64,000 nucleotides of DNA, taken from the NCBI GenBank assembly GCA_033398695.1, contig CM065817.1, positions 70,792,001 to 70,856,000 of the forward strand, given 5' to 3'. Made by a program: the position numbers and the translations under genes. The notes under the pieces are model-generated. The model was not told where the DNA came from, did no database searches, and saw nothing but the letters and a program-made list of their open reading frames with translations. Every line of letters begins with the position of its first letter. The stretch's first letter is position 1. Shown piece after piece: positions 11,247 through 22,609 of the stretch. The DNA is from Orobanche coerulescens. Taxonomy: Eukaryota; Streptophyta; Magnoliopsida; Lamiales; Orobanchaceae.

Positions 11247-13091
11247 TGTTGGGATTCCTCAGAAAATAAATGCAGCGGAAGAATAAATGGAATCCCTAAG
11301 AGGATCGATCAAGTAACGTATATACGAAAAGAAATACGAAGATCAAGGAATCAAAGTCCCATACCTTTGATGTCTCTGAAAAACCTTCGTATGATGATGA
11401 TGATGATGATGATGAAAAGCCCTTCGTTCCAAACACCGAAAGCATGGTGCCTCTACTTCACACGCCGGAACTTGACGGAAAAATCAGCAAACTTCCTTTC
11501 TCTAAGAATGCGGCTAAGGAAGCTTGTAGGAATTTTTTCTCTCGATCTTTTCTACTAATAACTTGTCTCTAAGATCAAGTATATGCTGTAGAAAATTTTT
11601 CTCACTCTTGAAGCTCTCTCAAAAACGAAATATTCACTTGGGGAAGGAAGAAGGAGACTTTTATGATTAAAAGACTTTCTTTTTTACAATTATTCCAAGC
11701 CTCACATGTAGAAGATGCTTTTAAAAGCATCTCTACTCCTCACATGATCCCACAAGTATATTATATAATGAGAGAGAGACAAAGTAGAGAGGAGGGGGGG
11801 CCTTATAGGGAATCTTCCAAGAAACGGGTCGAGTTAATTCGGCTCGTGTATTGGATGTTCGTCAAACGAATCCCTCGTGAATCGGATGTCCGTCAAACGA
11901 ATCCGTTTTATTTCCAATTTGTTTATACTAATTAAATAATCCAATTAATTAGTTATATCAAACACAAATATACATTTCTCTAAGAAATATAATTTATGAA
12001 TTAAAGTAACCACCGAGTAACTTACTTACAATTCATAAGACCGCTATTTGATTTATCCGATAAATCACTAATATCTAATATTATAAGAGAGATTATTAAT
12101 TCATATTTATCCGTCAATGATCCTATTGCGTGACTCCGTAGGTTCGTCTCAGCCGGCATTGGGAGGAATCAATGAGTGCGGGCAGCACTTAGCAAGCCTA
12201 GCGGGCCGCACTGTAAACCCCGACTAAGAACGAATGAACGAATCATTCCAGAACCATTATGTCATGAATACCATATACGTATAGACCCTTCATCAGATGT
12301 CCCGGTCAAATCTTCGGGTCACGGTAAAGTCAAACCCTATTGTTGACTAGACTCTATACATGTGTTAATACAAATCAAGACCGACTGATTAATAGTGTAT
12401 CTAATACGACTATATCAGAATGCTTTGGCCAAAGACTTATGATCTTATTCGCCATTAACCGTATAGGACATTCGCCTGCTCACTAACAGGAGATAGAATC
12501 CTTTCTTGGCGTACAAGAAAGATCGCTACTGCCCGTATAGTCCGCACTTCGAGGTCGACTCAAGAATTAAGCAAATGAGTCTAACTACTCTAATGACAAA
12601 CTAAACGTCACAGGCACATCTTCTACTGAACCCTCAAGTCAAAGGTCCACGTATACTATCACAACCTTTCGATTCGTCATCGACTCTCCGAGAGTGAATA
12701 CCGTGTGACTGAATCGAGTATGAGTCGTGTTCGAGTATACTGGTCCCACCAATATACTTATAACTATGCTATCAAGACGTGCACACGTCCTAGCATCAGT
12801 TATACAAGTCTTATTAAAACTTAATGTCCTGTTAAGTTTTATCGACTTACGAACTAGTTAAGCATTCGAGCTCTAAACACTTTTAGTGCCTATCTCCTTA
12901 TCTCCATAAGAAGTAGAATGTTCACTCTCAAATGCAAGGACTATTATTCTATATACCAAATCACAATGCCAGTGATATACAATAATATAGAAATAATAAT
13001 TGCCTTATTAAATATAATATTCATAATTACAATACAATTGCTCTCACTCTCTCATCCTCTGAGTGGCATTCGAGGTCATATATTCCTAACA
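11247..13091 (-). repeat. 5' LTR of the copia element
   Basis: This 1845-bp LTR on the minus strand starts TGTTAGGAATATATGACC and ends CCCAACA. It differs from the 3' LTR by scattered substitutions, a GAT trinucleotide length change near 11395 and a GA-rich length change near 11770. Confidence 0.95.
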
Positions 13092-13096
13092 ATAAC

Positions 13097-14768
13097 CACT
13101 GTTGGGCAAGTTGATATGGAGTCGCTTTACGAAGCATGGGAGCGATACAAAGATTTATTACAGAGATGCCCACACCACGGCTTACCGGACTGGCTTCAGA
13201 TCCAAACGTTCTATAACGGATTGAGTGCTTCTACACGCACTCTTGTTGATGCAGCCACTGGAGGAGCGTTGATGGGAAAAACAATGGCCGAAGCACACTC
13301 TTTATTGGAAGCAATGGCTGTGAATGCTTATCAATGGCCGTACGAACGAGTAAACCCGAAACGAGTTATGGAAATCTCCAATACCGATCCGATCTCTACA
13401 TTATCAGCTCAAGTCGCCGCATTAACTCAGCAACTCCAAGCCTTTTCACATGCTCCTTCCCCCGTTACCATTGAAACATGTAATTGGTGCAACGGATCTC
13501 ATCCTAGCGTAGAGTGCCAAGTCGGAAACACTTTCGAGCAACCTCCGATGGAACAAGCTCAGTTCGTGGGGAACGGGAACCGGCAAAATAATCCGTACTC
13601 CAACACTTATAATCCGGGATGGCGTAATCATCCTAACTTCTCATGGAGAAACAGACAAAACTCGAACCAGCCCCCGTTTGCTCAACACCAACAGCAACCT
13701 CCTCCTGCTCCAAAAATCTCTCTAGAAGAAGCAATGGTGAAATTGGCAGCAAACACGAGCCAGTTCATGGCCCGTACGGAAGCGACCTTGCAAAACCATT
13801 CCGCTTCTATCCGAAACTTGGAAGTCCAGCTGGGCCAAATTGCTAATGTATTAACAGCTCGTCCGGAGGGTACCTTGCCAAGTACAACCGAGACAAACCC
13901 CAGAGAGAGTATCAACGCCATCAGTTTGAGAAGCGGGAAAGAAATGTGTAACCAGCCCGAGAGGAACGAGAAGAGAAGTGAGGATGAGGAGAAGAAAAAC
14001 TCGGTGAGTGAGGAATCACAAAATTCGAGACCCTCGATACTGTTTCCTGAAAATCCGAAGGCATATGTACCTCCCGTCCCGTTTCCACAGCATTTGCAAA
14101 AGCAGAAATTGGACAAGAAATTTTCCAAGTTCCTCGACGTCTTCAAGAAACTTCATATAAATATTCCATTTGCTGATGCGTTGGAACAAATGCTGAGCTA
14201 TGTCAAGTTCATAAAAGAGATCTTATCTAACAAACGGAAGCTCGGGGAATATGAGACAGTGGCATTGACTGAAGAGTGCAGCGCGATTCTACAGAAAAAG
14301 CTCCCGCCAAAATTGAAGGATCCTGGAAGCTTCAGTATACCATGCACCATAGGAAACCTCTCTTTTGATAAGGCGTTGTGCGATCTCAGCGCTAATATTA
14401 ATCTCATGCCTCTTTCTATTTTCAAGAAGCTAGGAATTGGGGAAGCCAAGCCGACGAATGTCTCCTTGCAATTAGCCGATAGATCGATCAAATACCCGAG
14501 AGGGGTAATAGAAGATGTCTTGGTTAAGGTCGATAAATTCATTTTTCCTGCTGATTTCGTTGTGCTGGATATGGAGGAAGACCATGAGATTCCGATTATA
14601 TTGGGTAGACCGTTCTTAGCTACCGGAAGGACCCTTATTGATGTTCAGGAGGGGAAATTAATACTTCGGGTTGAAGATGAGCAAGTCACATTCAAGGTGT
14701 TTCAATCTCTCCCGTGTCCAAGCAAAAACGGCAACTTTTGGCCTGGGGCCGCGGCACAAGGAGACTGA
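13097..14768 (+). pseudogene. Athila-like gag C-terminal part plus aspartic protease
   Basis: The frame actually begins inside the copia LTR (ATG at 12918), but element-encoded sequence starts at 13097. It contains the rest of Gag (YEAWERYKDLLQRCPHHG; an unusual single CNWCNGSHPSVEC knuckle about 13480; a proline- and glutamine-rich stretch; RSGKEM). A retropepsin-like domain follows, with ALCDLSANINLMPLSIF and a C-terminal IPIILGRPFLATG. The catalytic triad normally reads DLGAS; here it is DLSAN, so activity is doubtful. The last ~15 codons are read from the 3' LTR (from about 14725), so a deletion fused protease to LTR and removed all pol. Confidence 0.88.
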
Positions 14769-15887
14769 GTCGCGGCACACGAAGATAACCTGAAAGTCCC
14801 GAGCAAACTGTACCCTGAGCCGCGGCACAAGGATGCTGAGCCACGGCCCAGGAGGGAAAATAAGCGCCCAGGTATGCGCTGAAGACACCGTGAGCCGCGG
14901 CACAGTTTAAGTGAGCCGCGGCCCACGGGGCGGTTTTGGTGTATTCTGTGCGGTTTTGGGCCGTTTTGAAGCCGGTTCTCGACCTAATCACACGGACGCA
15001 TTTTGGAGGCTGATGGGAGTTATAAATAAGGGTTTAAGGTCATAATTGAAGGGGATCATTGGAGGATCGATCATCATCAAGGAAGAGAAGCATAAGACAT
15101 CAAGAAGCAGAGAGCAGAAGCATAAGAACGGAGGAATCCGAGCTCTTCATCTGCATTTGATATTAATGCTTTCTTTAATTATTTCTGTATTTTTATTCTT
15201 TAGCATGTCAGGCTAAAACCCTGTTCTATGATTTTGATGAAATTGAGGTTTTGACGGATTTGCTTTGATTATCTATATAATTCCCTTTTCTGTTGAGTTT
15301 TCCCAATTGTTTTTAATGCTTTCAATTGTGTGGCCTATAATTGAATTGTTTTAATCACGCAACTCGAATCGGGAGAGGAGAGTTGGTGAGGAAATATTGG
15401 TGAGAACCGTTTTATCTTGTGAGATAGGAATATACTCATAGGAACTACGTGGCCTTTTGAAGATTCTGTGTCTTTTGCCTATTGTCGAATTAATTCACCT
15501 AGGGATAGAGTGTGTTATTCGCCTTTAGAAAAATCTATTGACCTCGGGAGAGGCGGTAGAGTACTTTAGCAACCTTCGCCTTCAATAAATTGGGAAATCA
15601 TTAATTTCAGATAATCGAGAGTAAATTCGGATAAACCGAGGTGGATTCACAATCCTAGATTTATTTCTTATTTGATTTTCTTTCTTCAATCGATCGTTTT
15701 TACTATTTATTCTTTCATTGGTTTTCTTTAGTTATCACTTGCAACTCAACTTTCGACAATTCAAATAAAATTAAAATACATATAAATCGATAATTAGTGA
15801 TTCAGTCCTCGTGGGAACGATATCTTACTCATCATTTTATTACTTGTCTACGATAACGTGCACTTGCGTTAAACAAAATTCGCAACA
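14725..15887 (+). repeat. 3' LTR of the Athila-like element, 5'-truncated
   Basis: The sequence matches the 5' LTR from about 1920 to 3079. The first ~145 bp of the LTR, the polypurine tract and the 3' internal region are missing. The CCGCGGCACA array (14745-14930), TATAAATAA at 15021 and the end GCAACA are kept. Confidence 0.88.
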
Positions 15888-15967
15888 GTGTATCCATTGG
15901 TACACCTTTGTATCCTCCGATCGATCTTCGTCGAGACATCGGACATATTTGGCCTGCTGCCAGAGGC

Positions 15968-16285
15968 ACATTACGGCCGTAAGCCAGGGCTGTTACGGCC
16001 GTAATGTTCAACAGTTACGTCTGTAACTCCTTATTTGTACGTCCGTAACCAAGCTTCATTTTTTTCATGCATTTGATCCAGTGGGCGGCTTACGGGTGTA
16101 ATATTCACATGTTACGGTAGTAAGAATTGTTACGGCCGTAACCTTAGAATTATACGGCCATAAGTGAGGTTCGTCCAATTATACAGATTCATCCCCAAGG
16201 CCAGTTACGGACGTAAAGTGATATAATTACGTCCGTAATACTCACAAGTTACGGCCGTAAGTGTGTGATGTTACGGATGTAACGT
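15968..16285 (+). repeat. array of palindromic TTACGGCCGTAA motifs
   Basis: About a dozen exact or near copies of the 12-bp palindrome TTACGGCCGTAA lie at irregular 15-45 bp spacing (for example 15969, 15991, 16130, 16249). Variants include TTACGTCCGTAA and TTACGGACGTAA. The array stops just before the ATATATA box at 16294. Confidence 0.85.
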
Positions 16286-16904
16286 TTGACAGCATATATA
16301 CTGTCAGCAGCCGAAATTTCCTCATTATTCAGTCTTCTCTCTTCTCTTCGTGACGGGAGCGATCTTGGAAGCTAGGGTCCGTCTGATTTTCACTCAAACT
16401 CCATTGGAGAAGTATATTATAGTATCATAACATCAACCTAACACCAAATCATCTGTTGTTCATCTTCGAATCAAGGTAAAATCTCTTACAACCCTACTTT
16501 TGGGAAATTTTGGGATTTTCTATTTATGTCTGATTCGTTCCGTGTTGTTGATTAATCCATGATGTATGTGATTAATCTTAGTGGTATTCATATTTTTCTT
16601 ATGAGTTCATGATAATTTTCGTGGTATTTGTGAAATCGAGAGGGTTCGGTTGCGATCCGCCCTCGTTATTTTTGTACGAATTTACATGAATAGTAGGTGG
16701 GTTTTCGGGCGTATTCCATTTTCGTACTCGTGCAGAATTGGTTGTTATTGTATTCTTCGAATCATTAGGTTAGTGGTTGTCGGCTCCTAGCGATCGTGGT
16801 TGATTCTCCGTTCGTTTCGTCGTTAATTACTCAGGGCAAGTATTCTTGTGAAACCTTTATGCTTAACATAAAATGGTAATGTATAAAATTGTGTGCTTTG
16901 CTCA

Positions 16905-17140
16905 CTCCAGGAGGGTCCGACAGGGCCTCGGAGGAATCCAGTGGTTTAGTCCTGGATTCATGAGCTTGTTGGCTAGCCAGTCCGGAGGGTCTATAGAGGC
17001 CTCGGATGGGACTAGTGGTTTAGCCCTGGTCCTAGGCGATGCATGTGCGCGTTTTTTATTTTTGACTATGGCCAGTCCGGGAGGGTCCATAGAGGCCTCG
17101 AATGGGACCAGTGGTTTAGCCCCGGTCCTAAGCAAATTGA
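16905..17140 (+). repeat. three imperfect repeats of a 'GAGGCCTCG...GGTTTAGCCC' unit
   Basis: Three diverged copies begin near 16909, 16979 and 17074. Each has GGAGGGTC, AGGGCCTCGG or AGAGGCCTCGG, then AGTGGTTTAG and a CCTGGTCC-like end. They create open frames on both strands that I regard as non-genic. Confidence 0.7.
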
Positions 17141-17450
17141 TTATTGACTGTTTGTTTGCCGGGAAAAGACATGTCTGGTTTTGGATTTTGGAATGACTTG
17201 ATGCATGTACTATAAAATGTGTAAGCGAATGGTTTGTCTTAATTACTTGTACTACCGTAATTGCTAACCCCTTTGGGGACCCGTTTGTTGGGATTCGGTG
17301 CCTAAAATGAAGGTGGATGTGAGAATTTTCACTATCACTTTAATTGCTTTAATTGTACTGTGTATGTGATGTTCTATTCATGTTTAAAATTGTATGCACT
17401 TTGTAAATCAGGCTAACCTGTTTTCGTGTAAGAGGCTATCTTAAGATATA

Positions 17451-17695
17451 TGTTGTTGCGGGGACACCTGCGCAACCTCAATATTCACATACGTGCTAGA
17501 TTCATGTTATGTGGTATTGTGTGTATGTTTTATGTTGTTGCGGGGGCACCTGCGCAACCTCAATATTCGCGTTGTGCGTGTTAGATTCATGTTATATGTA
17601 ATATTGTGTGTATGCTAATGTTGTTGTGGGGGCACCTGCGCAACCTCAATATTCGTGTTATGCGTAATATTGTGTGTATGCATTTACGTTGAGGA
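17451..17695 (+). repeat. three-copy tandem repeat, about 82-86 bp
   Basis: Copies start at 17451, 17533 and 17619, each beginning TGTTGTTG followed by a GGGGCACCTGCGCAACC block and an ATATTGTGTGTATG end. They lie in the U5/R part of the LTR. Confidence 0.8.
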
Positions 17696-18139
17696 AAATG
17701 TGATATATTATTCATGTTATGCTTTCCATGAGATTGTATATTACTGTGATCAGTGTGATTTCCACGAGCTGAAGGAAGCTCACCCCCACCTTTATTGAAC
17801 CCGCAGGTTGAACCGAGCCGGATGGACGAAGGAGCGAGCCGAGAGGGCATATGAAAGAGAATTTATTTCATGATGTTTTCTTTATGTCAAATGTTTGGAA
17901 ACTTATTTGGGGAAACTTTGATTAGCAATTTATAAATTATGATTTATTCTTCCGCCGCAAAATTTTACTTCGTATATATGATGAAATGTTACCTTATTTA
18001 AAGGTATTTATTTTCACGACATTGTAGTGACTCGACTTTGTAGGCGAGAATTTTTATATTCTCAAGAAAATTATTTTTTGCAAAATTTACCTTTTATTTA
18101 TTTTTCCCAATATTTACCCTAGAAAGTCGGGGCGTTACA

Positions 18140-18725
18140 GAAACAGAAGTCTGTCGGTAACTTTTCGGGTCACAAGGGCGGAGTTGAGTAGAAGTCTCAG
18201 TCTGCTAACGTTCCTGCAGGTGGTTCGGCTCGTTTTTCTGGGGGCTTCCGAGGTGATACCAACGCCCCCACTCGAGATATCAGATGTTATAATTGTGGCC
18301 AGCTGGGCCATAGGAACCGGGAGTGTCCTCGTCCGCAGTTGGCTTGTCATACTTGTGGCCAGCCGGGTCACAAGGCTTCCTTTTGTGATCGTGTGCGGAA
18401 GACTCTCGGTGCCCAGGCTTCTTTTCCAGCGCCTAGGGATCCGAGTGTGCATCAGGGGTCGTTTGATCCACAGTCTCCGCAGAGTGTCGGCCAAGGGAGA
18501 GGTCGGGGCCAGCCCACTAAAGGGGGAACTTCCAGTGTCGGCTCCACTCATCCGCGTGTATATGAGATGAGGAGGGCCGATGATCCGGAGGCTACCGTGG
18601 CTACAGGTACCGTTCATATCCATTCTCATCCTGTCAGTGTGCTTTTCGATTCTGGTGCTACGCATTCGTTCATCTCTCTGGAATGTGTGCGCCGTTTGGG
18701 TCTTGATTGTTTGTCGCCTTGTGAG
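18140..18725 (+). pseudogene. gypsy Gag C-terminus and protease start
   Basis: The frame gives two consecutive CCHC zinc knuckles, CYNCGQLGHRNREC (about 18285) and CHTCGQPGHKASFC (about 18345), which bind genomic RNA. A glycine/serine linker follows, then the aspartic protease motif VLFDSGATHSFIS (about 18642). Coding is interrupted at 18726 by the hAT-like element and resumes at 19334. The arrangement is typical of Tekay/Del-type chromoviruses. One stop lies near 18190. Confidence 0.88.
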
Positions 18726-19325
18726 TAGAGCTGTTATCGGATCGGTTCGGACCGGTTTTCTCCAGATTCAGATCCGGTCCGATAGGTTACCGGGTAGATC
18801 CGGTCCGGGCCGATAACGGTTCCGGTTCAATTTTTAGAACTCGAATCCGAACTCGTTAGTTTCCGGGTGAGTTTCGGTCCCGGGTATTTCGGTCCGGTTC
18901 ATGATCGGGTTTCGGGTTCACTCGGACCGCTAACAACCCTATGTGGGATGGATCTTTACTAGGAAAATGAAGGAAGATCAGTAAAATAAATCACATAAAT
19001 TGGGGTTACATGATTCGAACTCCAGACCTTTTGTTCGAAGGTATAGCGTCTTAACTACTTGACCAGCATGCTATTTGTGTTTAAAACGCGCAAAACGTAT
19101 TAATAATATATGTATAAAATATATAATTTATAAAATACATATAAACTTTTTTTTAATTTATTACCGGGTTTTTTTTCGGTTTTATCGGTCCGGGTCTTAT
19201 CGGTTTCGATTCAATATTTAGAACTCGAATCCGAACTCGTTAGTTTTCGGGTGAGTTTCGATCCCGGGTATTTCGGTCCGGTTCATGACCGGGTTTCGGG
19301 TTCACTCGGACCGCTAACAACCCTA
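18726..19325. mobile_element. hAT-like non-autonomous DNA element (MITE-like) with duplicated end
   Basis: This 600-bp element is flanked by an 8-bp target duplication CTTGTGAG (18718-18725 and 19326-19333). Terminal inverted repeats are TAGAGCTGTTATCGG at the left and, on the other strand, TAGGGTTGTTAGCGG at the right. The 8-bp duplication and TAG-initial ends fit the hAT superfamily. No transposase is encoded. The terminal ~120 bp of the right end is present twice, at about 18818-18943 and 19197-19325, so the element may be composite. Confidence 0.85.
19002..19073 (-). pseudogene. tRNA-like relic inside the hAT-like element
   Basis: On the minus strand this 72-nt stretch has an A-box-like TGGTCAAGTAG and a B-box-like GTTCGAATC. 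Between them is a 5-bp stem ACCTT/AAGGT around the 7-nt loop CGAACAA. The acceptor ends do not pair and position 33 is not U. It is therefore at most a decayed tRNA or a tRNA-derived SINE head, not a working tRNA gene. Confidence 0.4.
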
Positions 19326-19333
19326 CTTGTGAG

Positions 19334-20100
19334 CCTTTCATCGTTAAACTTCCTAGCAATGATAGGATCGTTGGTGATCGGGAGATCCGATATTGTTCTG
19401 TTATTATTTGTGAGAGGGTTTGGCTCTCTAATCTTATTGTTGTGAGTATTGAGGGTGGAGATTTAATTCTCGGGGATGATTGGTTCGAGCGGCATGGTGC
19501 GATCATGAACTACCGCACGAGAATCATCACCATATTAGCCGAGAACGGCACCGAGCACTCTTTCGCGGGGCGAAAGAGGGGAAACCAGAAGTTCGTAATT
19601 AACGCCTTGAAGGCGATGAGACTCCTGCGGAAGGGGTGTACTGGGTATTGGTGTTTCGCCTTGAAGGCGGAAGATGGTGGGGTCGAGTTTTCATCGATTC
19701 CAGTCATTAGTGAGTTCCCAGATGTCTTTCCTGACGAGTTGTCGGGGTTACCACCGGACCATGAGGTTGAGTTTGCTATCGAATTAGATCTGAGTGCGGC
19801 TCCGATTTCGAAGGCGCTGTATCGCATGGCACCTTCAGAGATGGCTGAGTTGAAGAAGCAGTTGAGTGAGCTTCTTGACCGAGCGCTTCGCCTTGGGGCG
19901 CACTGGTCCTGTTTGTGCGGAAGAATGATGGCTCACTGCGTTTATGTATCGACTATCGCGAGCTAAACAAAATGACCATCAAGAACAAGTATCCCTTGCC
20001 GAGGATTGATGACTTGTTTGATCAGTTGTAGGGTGCTACAGTATTCTCGAAGATCAACTTGAGGTCGGGGTACTATCAACTTCGTGTGAAGAAGTCCAAT
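19334..20100 (+). pseudogene. gypsy protease C-terminus and partial reverse transcriptase
   Basis: Coding resumes after the hAT-like element, with protease-linker sequence containing LILGDDWFERHGAIMNY. The RT entry follows, with EFPDVFPDELSGLPPDHEVE and [14 protein letters not shown] frameshift near 19890 is followed by [20 protein letters not shown] and a stop inside the palm (about 20030). The element ends abruptly near 20100 before the FxDD active site, so integrase, chromodomain and 3' LTR are missing. Confidence 0.85.
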
Positions 20101-20966
20101 GTTCTAAAAACAAGTTGTGCATTGGCAAGCGTGAAAATCCAGATGCTACAGTTATAAAAGAACGGAAGTAGAACATATCTTTACTAAAATAAAATTGTAA
20201 CATAGGCATGGTCTTAATATATTTATGTACAAACAATAATCTCAATTACATCTTTAAATACAAATACATTTTAAAGTATATACAATATATATAAAACCTA
20301 AATACCACCCCCACCCCACCACTCAACTCACCTCCCTCCTATGGGCATTCCTATGTCTAACATTCCAAGAGGCTAATTGTAGTCTAAAAGAACTGAAGGT
20401 TCTCAAACGGCGCTAAACTTCAAAACTAGTATTTAAAATATCTTTTGTAAGAACTCAGAGATAATTACCAATAAAACAAAAAAAGGCTCACGGATAACTA
20501 CGAAAACCACACTCGACTCTTCCATAAATTTGGTACTCTTAGAAGTTAGCTGGGGGTTTTATGAAGACCCCCAAATTTCAGATGGTTTTGCAATTATCCT
20601 AAAATTTATCTTGAGAAACATCATGGTAATTATAATCCGACCTTCCATCAAATAAGGGAAAATACATGCTCAACTTTTCAGCGGCAGAATGAAATTAAAA
20701 ATCATCCAATTGTTGTTAATTCATAGCACCATTTATCAAATAAAATCATAGGTCCACCCATGTTCAACAACACAATGGAACATTTCTTGTTATTTATTTT
20801 CCAAGTACCATCCACACAGAAAAGTACACCCGAGTCTGGCTTCCACCAAGAAATTTACTATCATCCAGGTGATAACTAGAACAAAAGGAAAGCAAGCAAA
20901 AAGGAAATATCTCCGCCACAATGGCCTTCTTCACTGATCCGCTAAATCAGGTAGTAATATTTTCAC
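20101..20966 (-). other. possible 3' terminal exon and UTR of the ATP synthase gene
   Basis: This stretch has no transposon signature and no ORF of note. On the minus strand TTTTGCTTTGCAG (20967-20979) is a strong splice acceptor. If joined to a GTAAGT donor overlapping the stop codon of the ATP synthase exon 2, the codon split would give AAG TGA. The encoded protein would then be unchanged and the rest would be 3' UTR. This is inference only; an unspliced TAA stop gives the same protein. Confidence 0.3.
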
Positions 20967-21015
20967 CTGCAAAGCAAAATAAGTATAAGAACAGAGTCTT
21001 ACTGGAGACAACATA

Positions 21016-21129
21016 CTCACTCCGTCCCTTCTAAGTGTTCCCTTTTTCCACTCATCTACACACTTACCTAACATTTTATTAAAACTCGTGCCCAAAAAAT
21101 GCCGGAACACTTATAAGGGATGGAGGGAG
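21016..21129. mobile_element. Stowaway-type MITE
   Basis: This 114-bp element has terminal inverted repeats CTCACTCCGTCCCTTCTAAG and, on the opposite strand from the right end, CTCCCTCCATCCCTTATAAG. It is flanked by TA dinucleotides (21014-21015, 21130-21131). These are hallmarks of the plant Tc1/mariner-related Stowaway family. It has no coding capacity. Confidence 0.9.
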
Positions 21130-21780
21130 TATGATTTTATGCACTTAGAAAAGGTGACGAAGCATATTTGCAGAAATCAAATCAAATCATTCTGCCTATC
21201 AAGTGATATTAACATCAAGTCATAAAGAACTACTTTAAATTCCTTTAGACTGGATTTTTACTCACAGAGATCATATATATTGATGCATCGAGGAAGCCGC
21301 ATACTCGATTAATGGAAAAAGATAACTACCAACAGGAATGCAATTGTTCACAAATGTACAGTAATCCTAGTAAAATCACATTTTAAGCTACAATTCATTC
21401 TCCGGTAATGCCCTTTGGGATTGTACTTTACTCTTTGAACGTACACCTAAAGCACACGACTGTATGAGAGAGAACAGTATGAATACAAAAATATTCTTCT
21501 CAATTTTCATGAACCAGAATAACAAAAGTCCGTGAGGATTACATTCAGAGTAAAAAGAACAAAAGCAAAAAGACTTTGGTCTTTTGTACTCTGAGCAATC
21601 ATCAAAATGCACTACACTGAGCTAACTTTCACTATTTTTGAATTCTCCATATTTTTTAATTCCCCATTTCTAAATTAGGATAAACTAAGGTAGATGTCAA
21701 ATTCATGTTGTAGTTAAAACTGACATATAAGGACCAACCAACCAAGGTCAATAAAATCTGACCATGACTACTTTCTAGTA
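21130..21780. other. no gene seen; AT-rich non-repetitive stretch
   Basis: No coding motif, repeat or RNA gene could be supported here. It may be intronic to the ATP synthase gene if the long 3' intron exists. Confidence 0.4.
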
Positions 21781-22609
21781 ATGCCACAAGCTACTGGAAT
21801 AGATAGACAAACATACAACCATTGCCTCATTATTTATGTGAAAGGGCAATCTGTTTTGGTTATGGAGATTCCACCTCAGGCATGTCACTTGTTCAATAAA
21901 GTATTACAGTGTCGGCTGTTGGTTCGTCAGAGTAGGGAGGGCAGGGATTTGTTGTATAATCAGACATTCTCTATGTAAACAGCTTACCACATTGTTAGGC
22001 CTGCTGCTCCTATGGTGTGTTGGAAGGAATTGGTTCTCAATAATATGGCTACTCCATGGGCTAGATTCATTCTATGGTTGGCTTTGTGGAGAAGATTGGG
22101 TACAAAGGTTCGACTGAGGACTTTTCATATTGATACTGATGGGATGTGTGTGTTTTGTATTGTTGCTGACGAGGATATTGACCATCTTTTCTTTGATTGT
22201 TCACTCGTTCAAGCTGCTTCGGCTTCTCTTTTAGTGTGGATCAGTGTTTTTCATTTGTCGGGAAATTGGAGTCAAGTAAGTCTGCTACTTTTGCCGGCTG
22301 TGAAAGGCAGAAGACCTCTGTGCAGATTGCTTAAAATTGTTGTTACTGAGTTTGTTCATGCCATTTGGATTGAGAGAAATCGGCGAGTTTTCACTAGGCA
22401 TGTGGGTGATGAAACTTCTTCTGCGCCAAGTTGTCCAGCGGGTTATTGGTAGATGTTTACATGACACTAAACTCCATGCTTTGTGTAAACCTTTTATGTC
22501 TTATCCTGAAGTGTAGACTTGTCTGTTGGACCTTTTGTATTGGGTTCATTTATTCTAATTTTCTACCGGAATAAAGCAACCTATGGTTCCCCCCACCAAA
22601 AAAAACATG
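21781..22609 (+). pseudogene. 5'-truncated L1-type LINE tail (zf-RVT domain)
   Basis: One frame, broken by a TAA at 21976-21978, encodes the end of a plant L1 ORF2. It has PMVCWKELVLNN, then RFILWLALWRRLGTKVRL and the zinc-binding CVFCIVADEDIDHLFFDC of the zf-RVT domain, ending with WIERNRRVF. A short 3' UTR and an A-tract at 22602-22609 mark the 3' end. It is too short to be active. No clear target duplication was found. Confidence 0.88.

Larger units (their letters stand above)
3770..13091 (-). mobile_element. complete Ty1/copia element inserted in the Athila-like gag
   Basis: This 9322-bp minus-strand element is flanked by the target duplication ATAAC (3765-3769 and 13092-13096). Its LTRs are 1848 and 1845 bp and differ by about 35 changes as counted by eye, under 2%, so the insertion is fairly recent. 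In transcription order it has: 5' LTR, Met-tRNA primer site, 1.7-kb leader, gag, zinc knuckle, protease, integrase, RT, RNase H, polypurine tract and 3' LTR. Integrase before RT defines copia. Several stops and shifts make the protein part defective. Confidence 0.95.
1776..15887 (+). mobile_element. Athila-like Ty3/gypsy element, internally deleted, carrying a nested copia
   Basis: The boundaries are set by a 5-bp target duplication GTGTA at 1771-1775 and 15888-15892, and by termini TGTTAGG and GCAACA. The element contains a 5' LTR, an Asp-tRNA-type primer site, gag and protease. It has no reverse transcriptase, RNase H or integrase: the protease frame at about 14725 runs straight into the middle of the 3' LTR. 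A complete 9.3-kb copia (3770-13091) sits in gag. The protease resembles Athila/Tat-type Gag-Pro proteins (a variant of the DLGASINLMP motif). Lineage is inferred from that motif and the primer site. Confidence 0.85.
15893..18139 (+). repeat. right part of the old gypsy LTR
   Basis: This continues the LTR begun at 1337. It holds the TTACGGCCGTAA array (15968-16285), a TATA-like ATATATA at 16294-16300, a likely leader splice-donor-like AAGGTAAAA at about 16474, two sets of imperfect tandem repeats (16905-17140; 17451-17695) and the LTR end GGGGCGTTACA. Gag-coding sequence follows directly, so the primer site and gag start have been deleted. Confidence 0.65.

Noticed and set aside
12918..13096. 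ATG at 12918 as the native start of the gag-protease protein
   Set aside because: This part lies inside the copia LTR and in the target duplication; the true gag begins at 3227 and is interrupted.
16902..17196. Repeat-containing frames at 16873-17196 and 16902-17135
   Set aside because: They follow three imperfect DNA repeats within an LTR and are open on both strands.
19002..19073. Functional tRNA gene
   Set aside because: The acceptor stem does not pair, position 33 is not U, and it lies inside a transposon.
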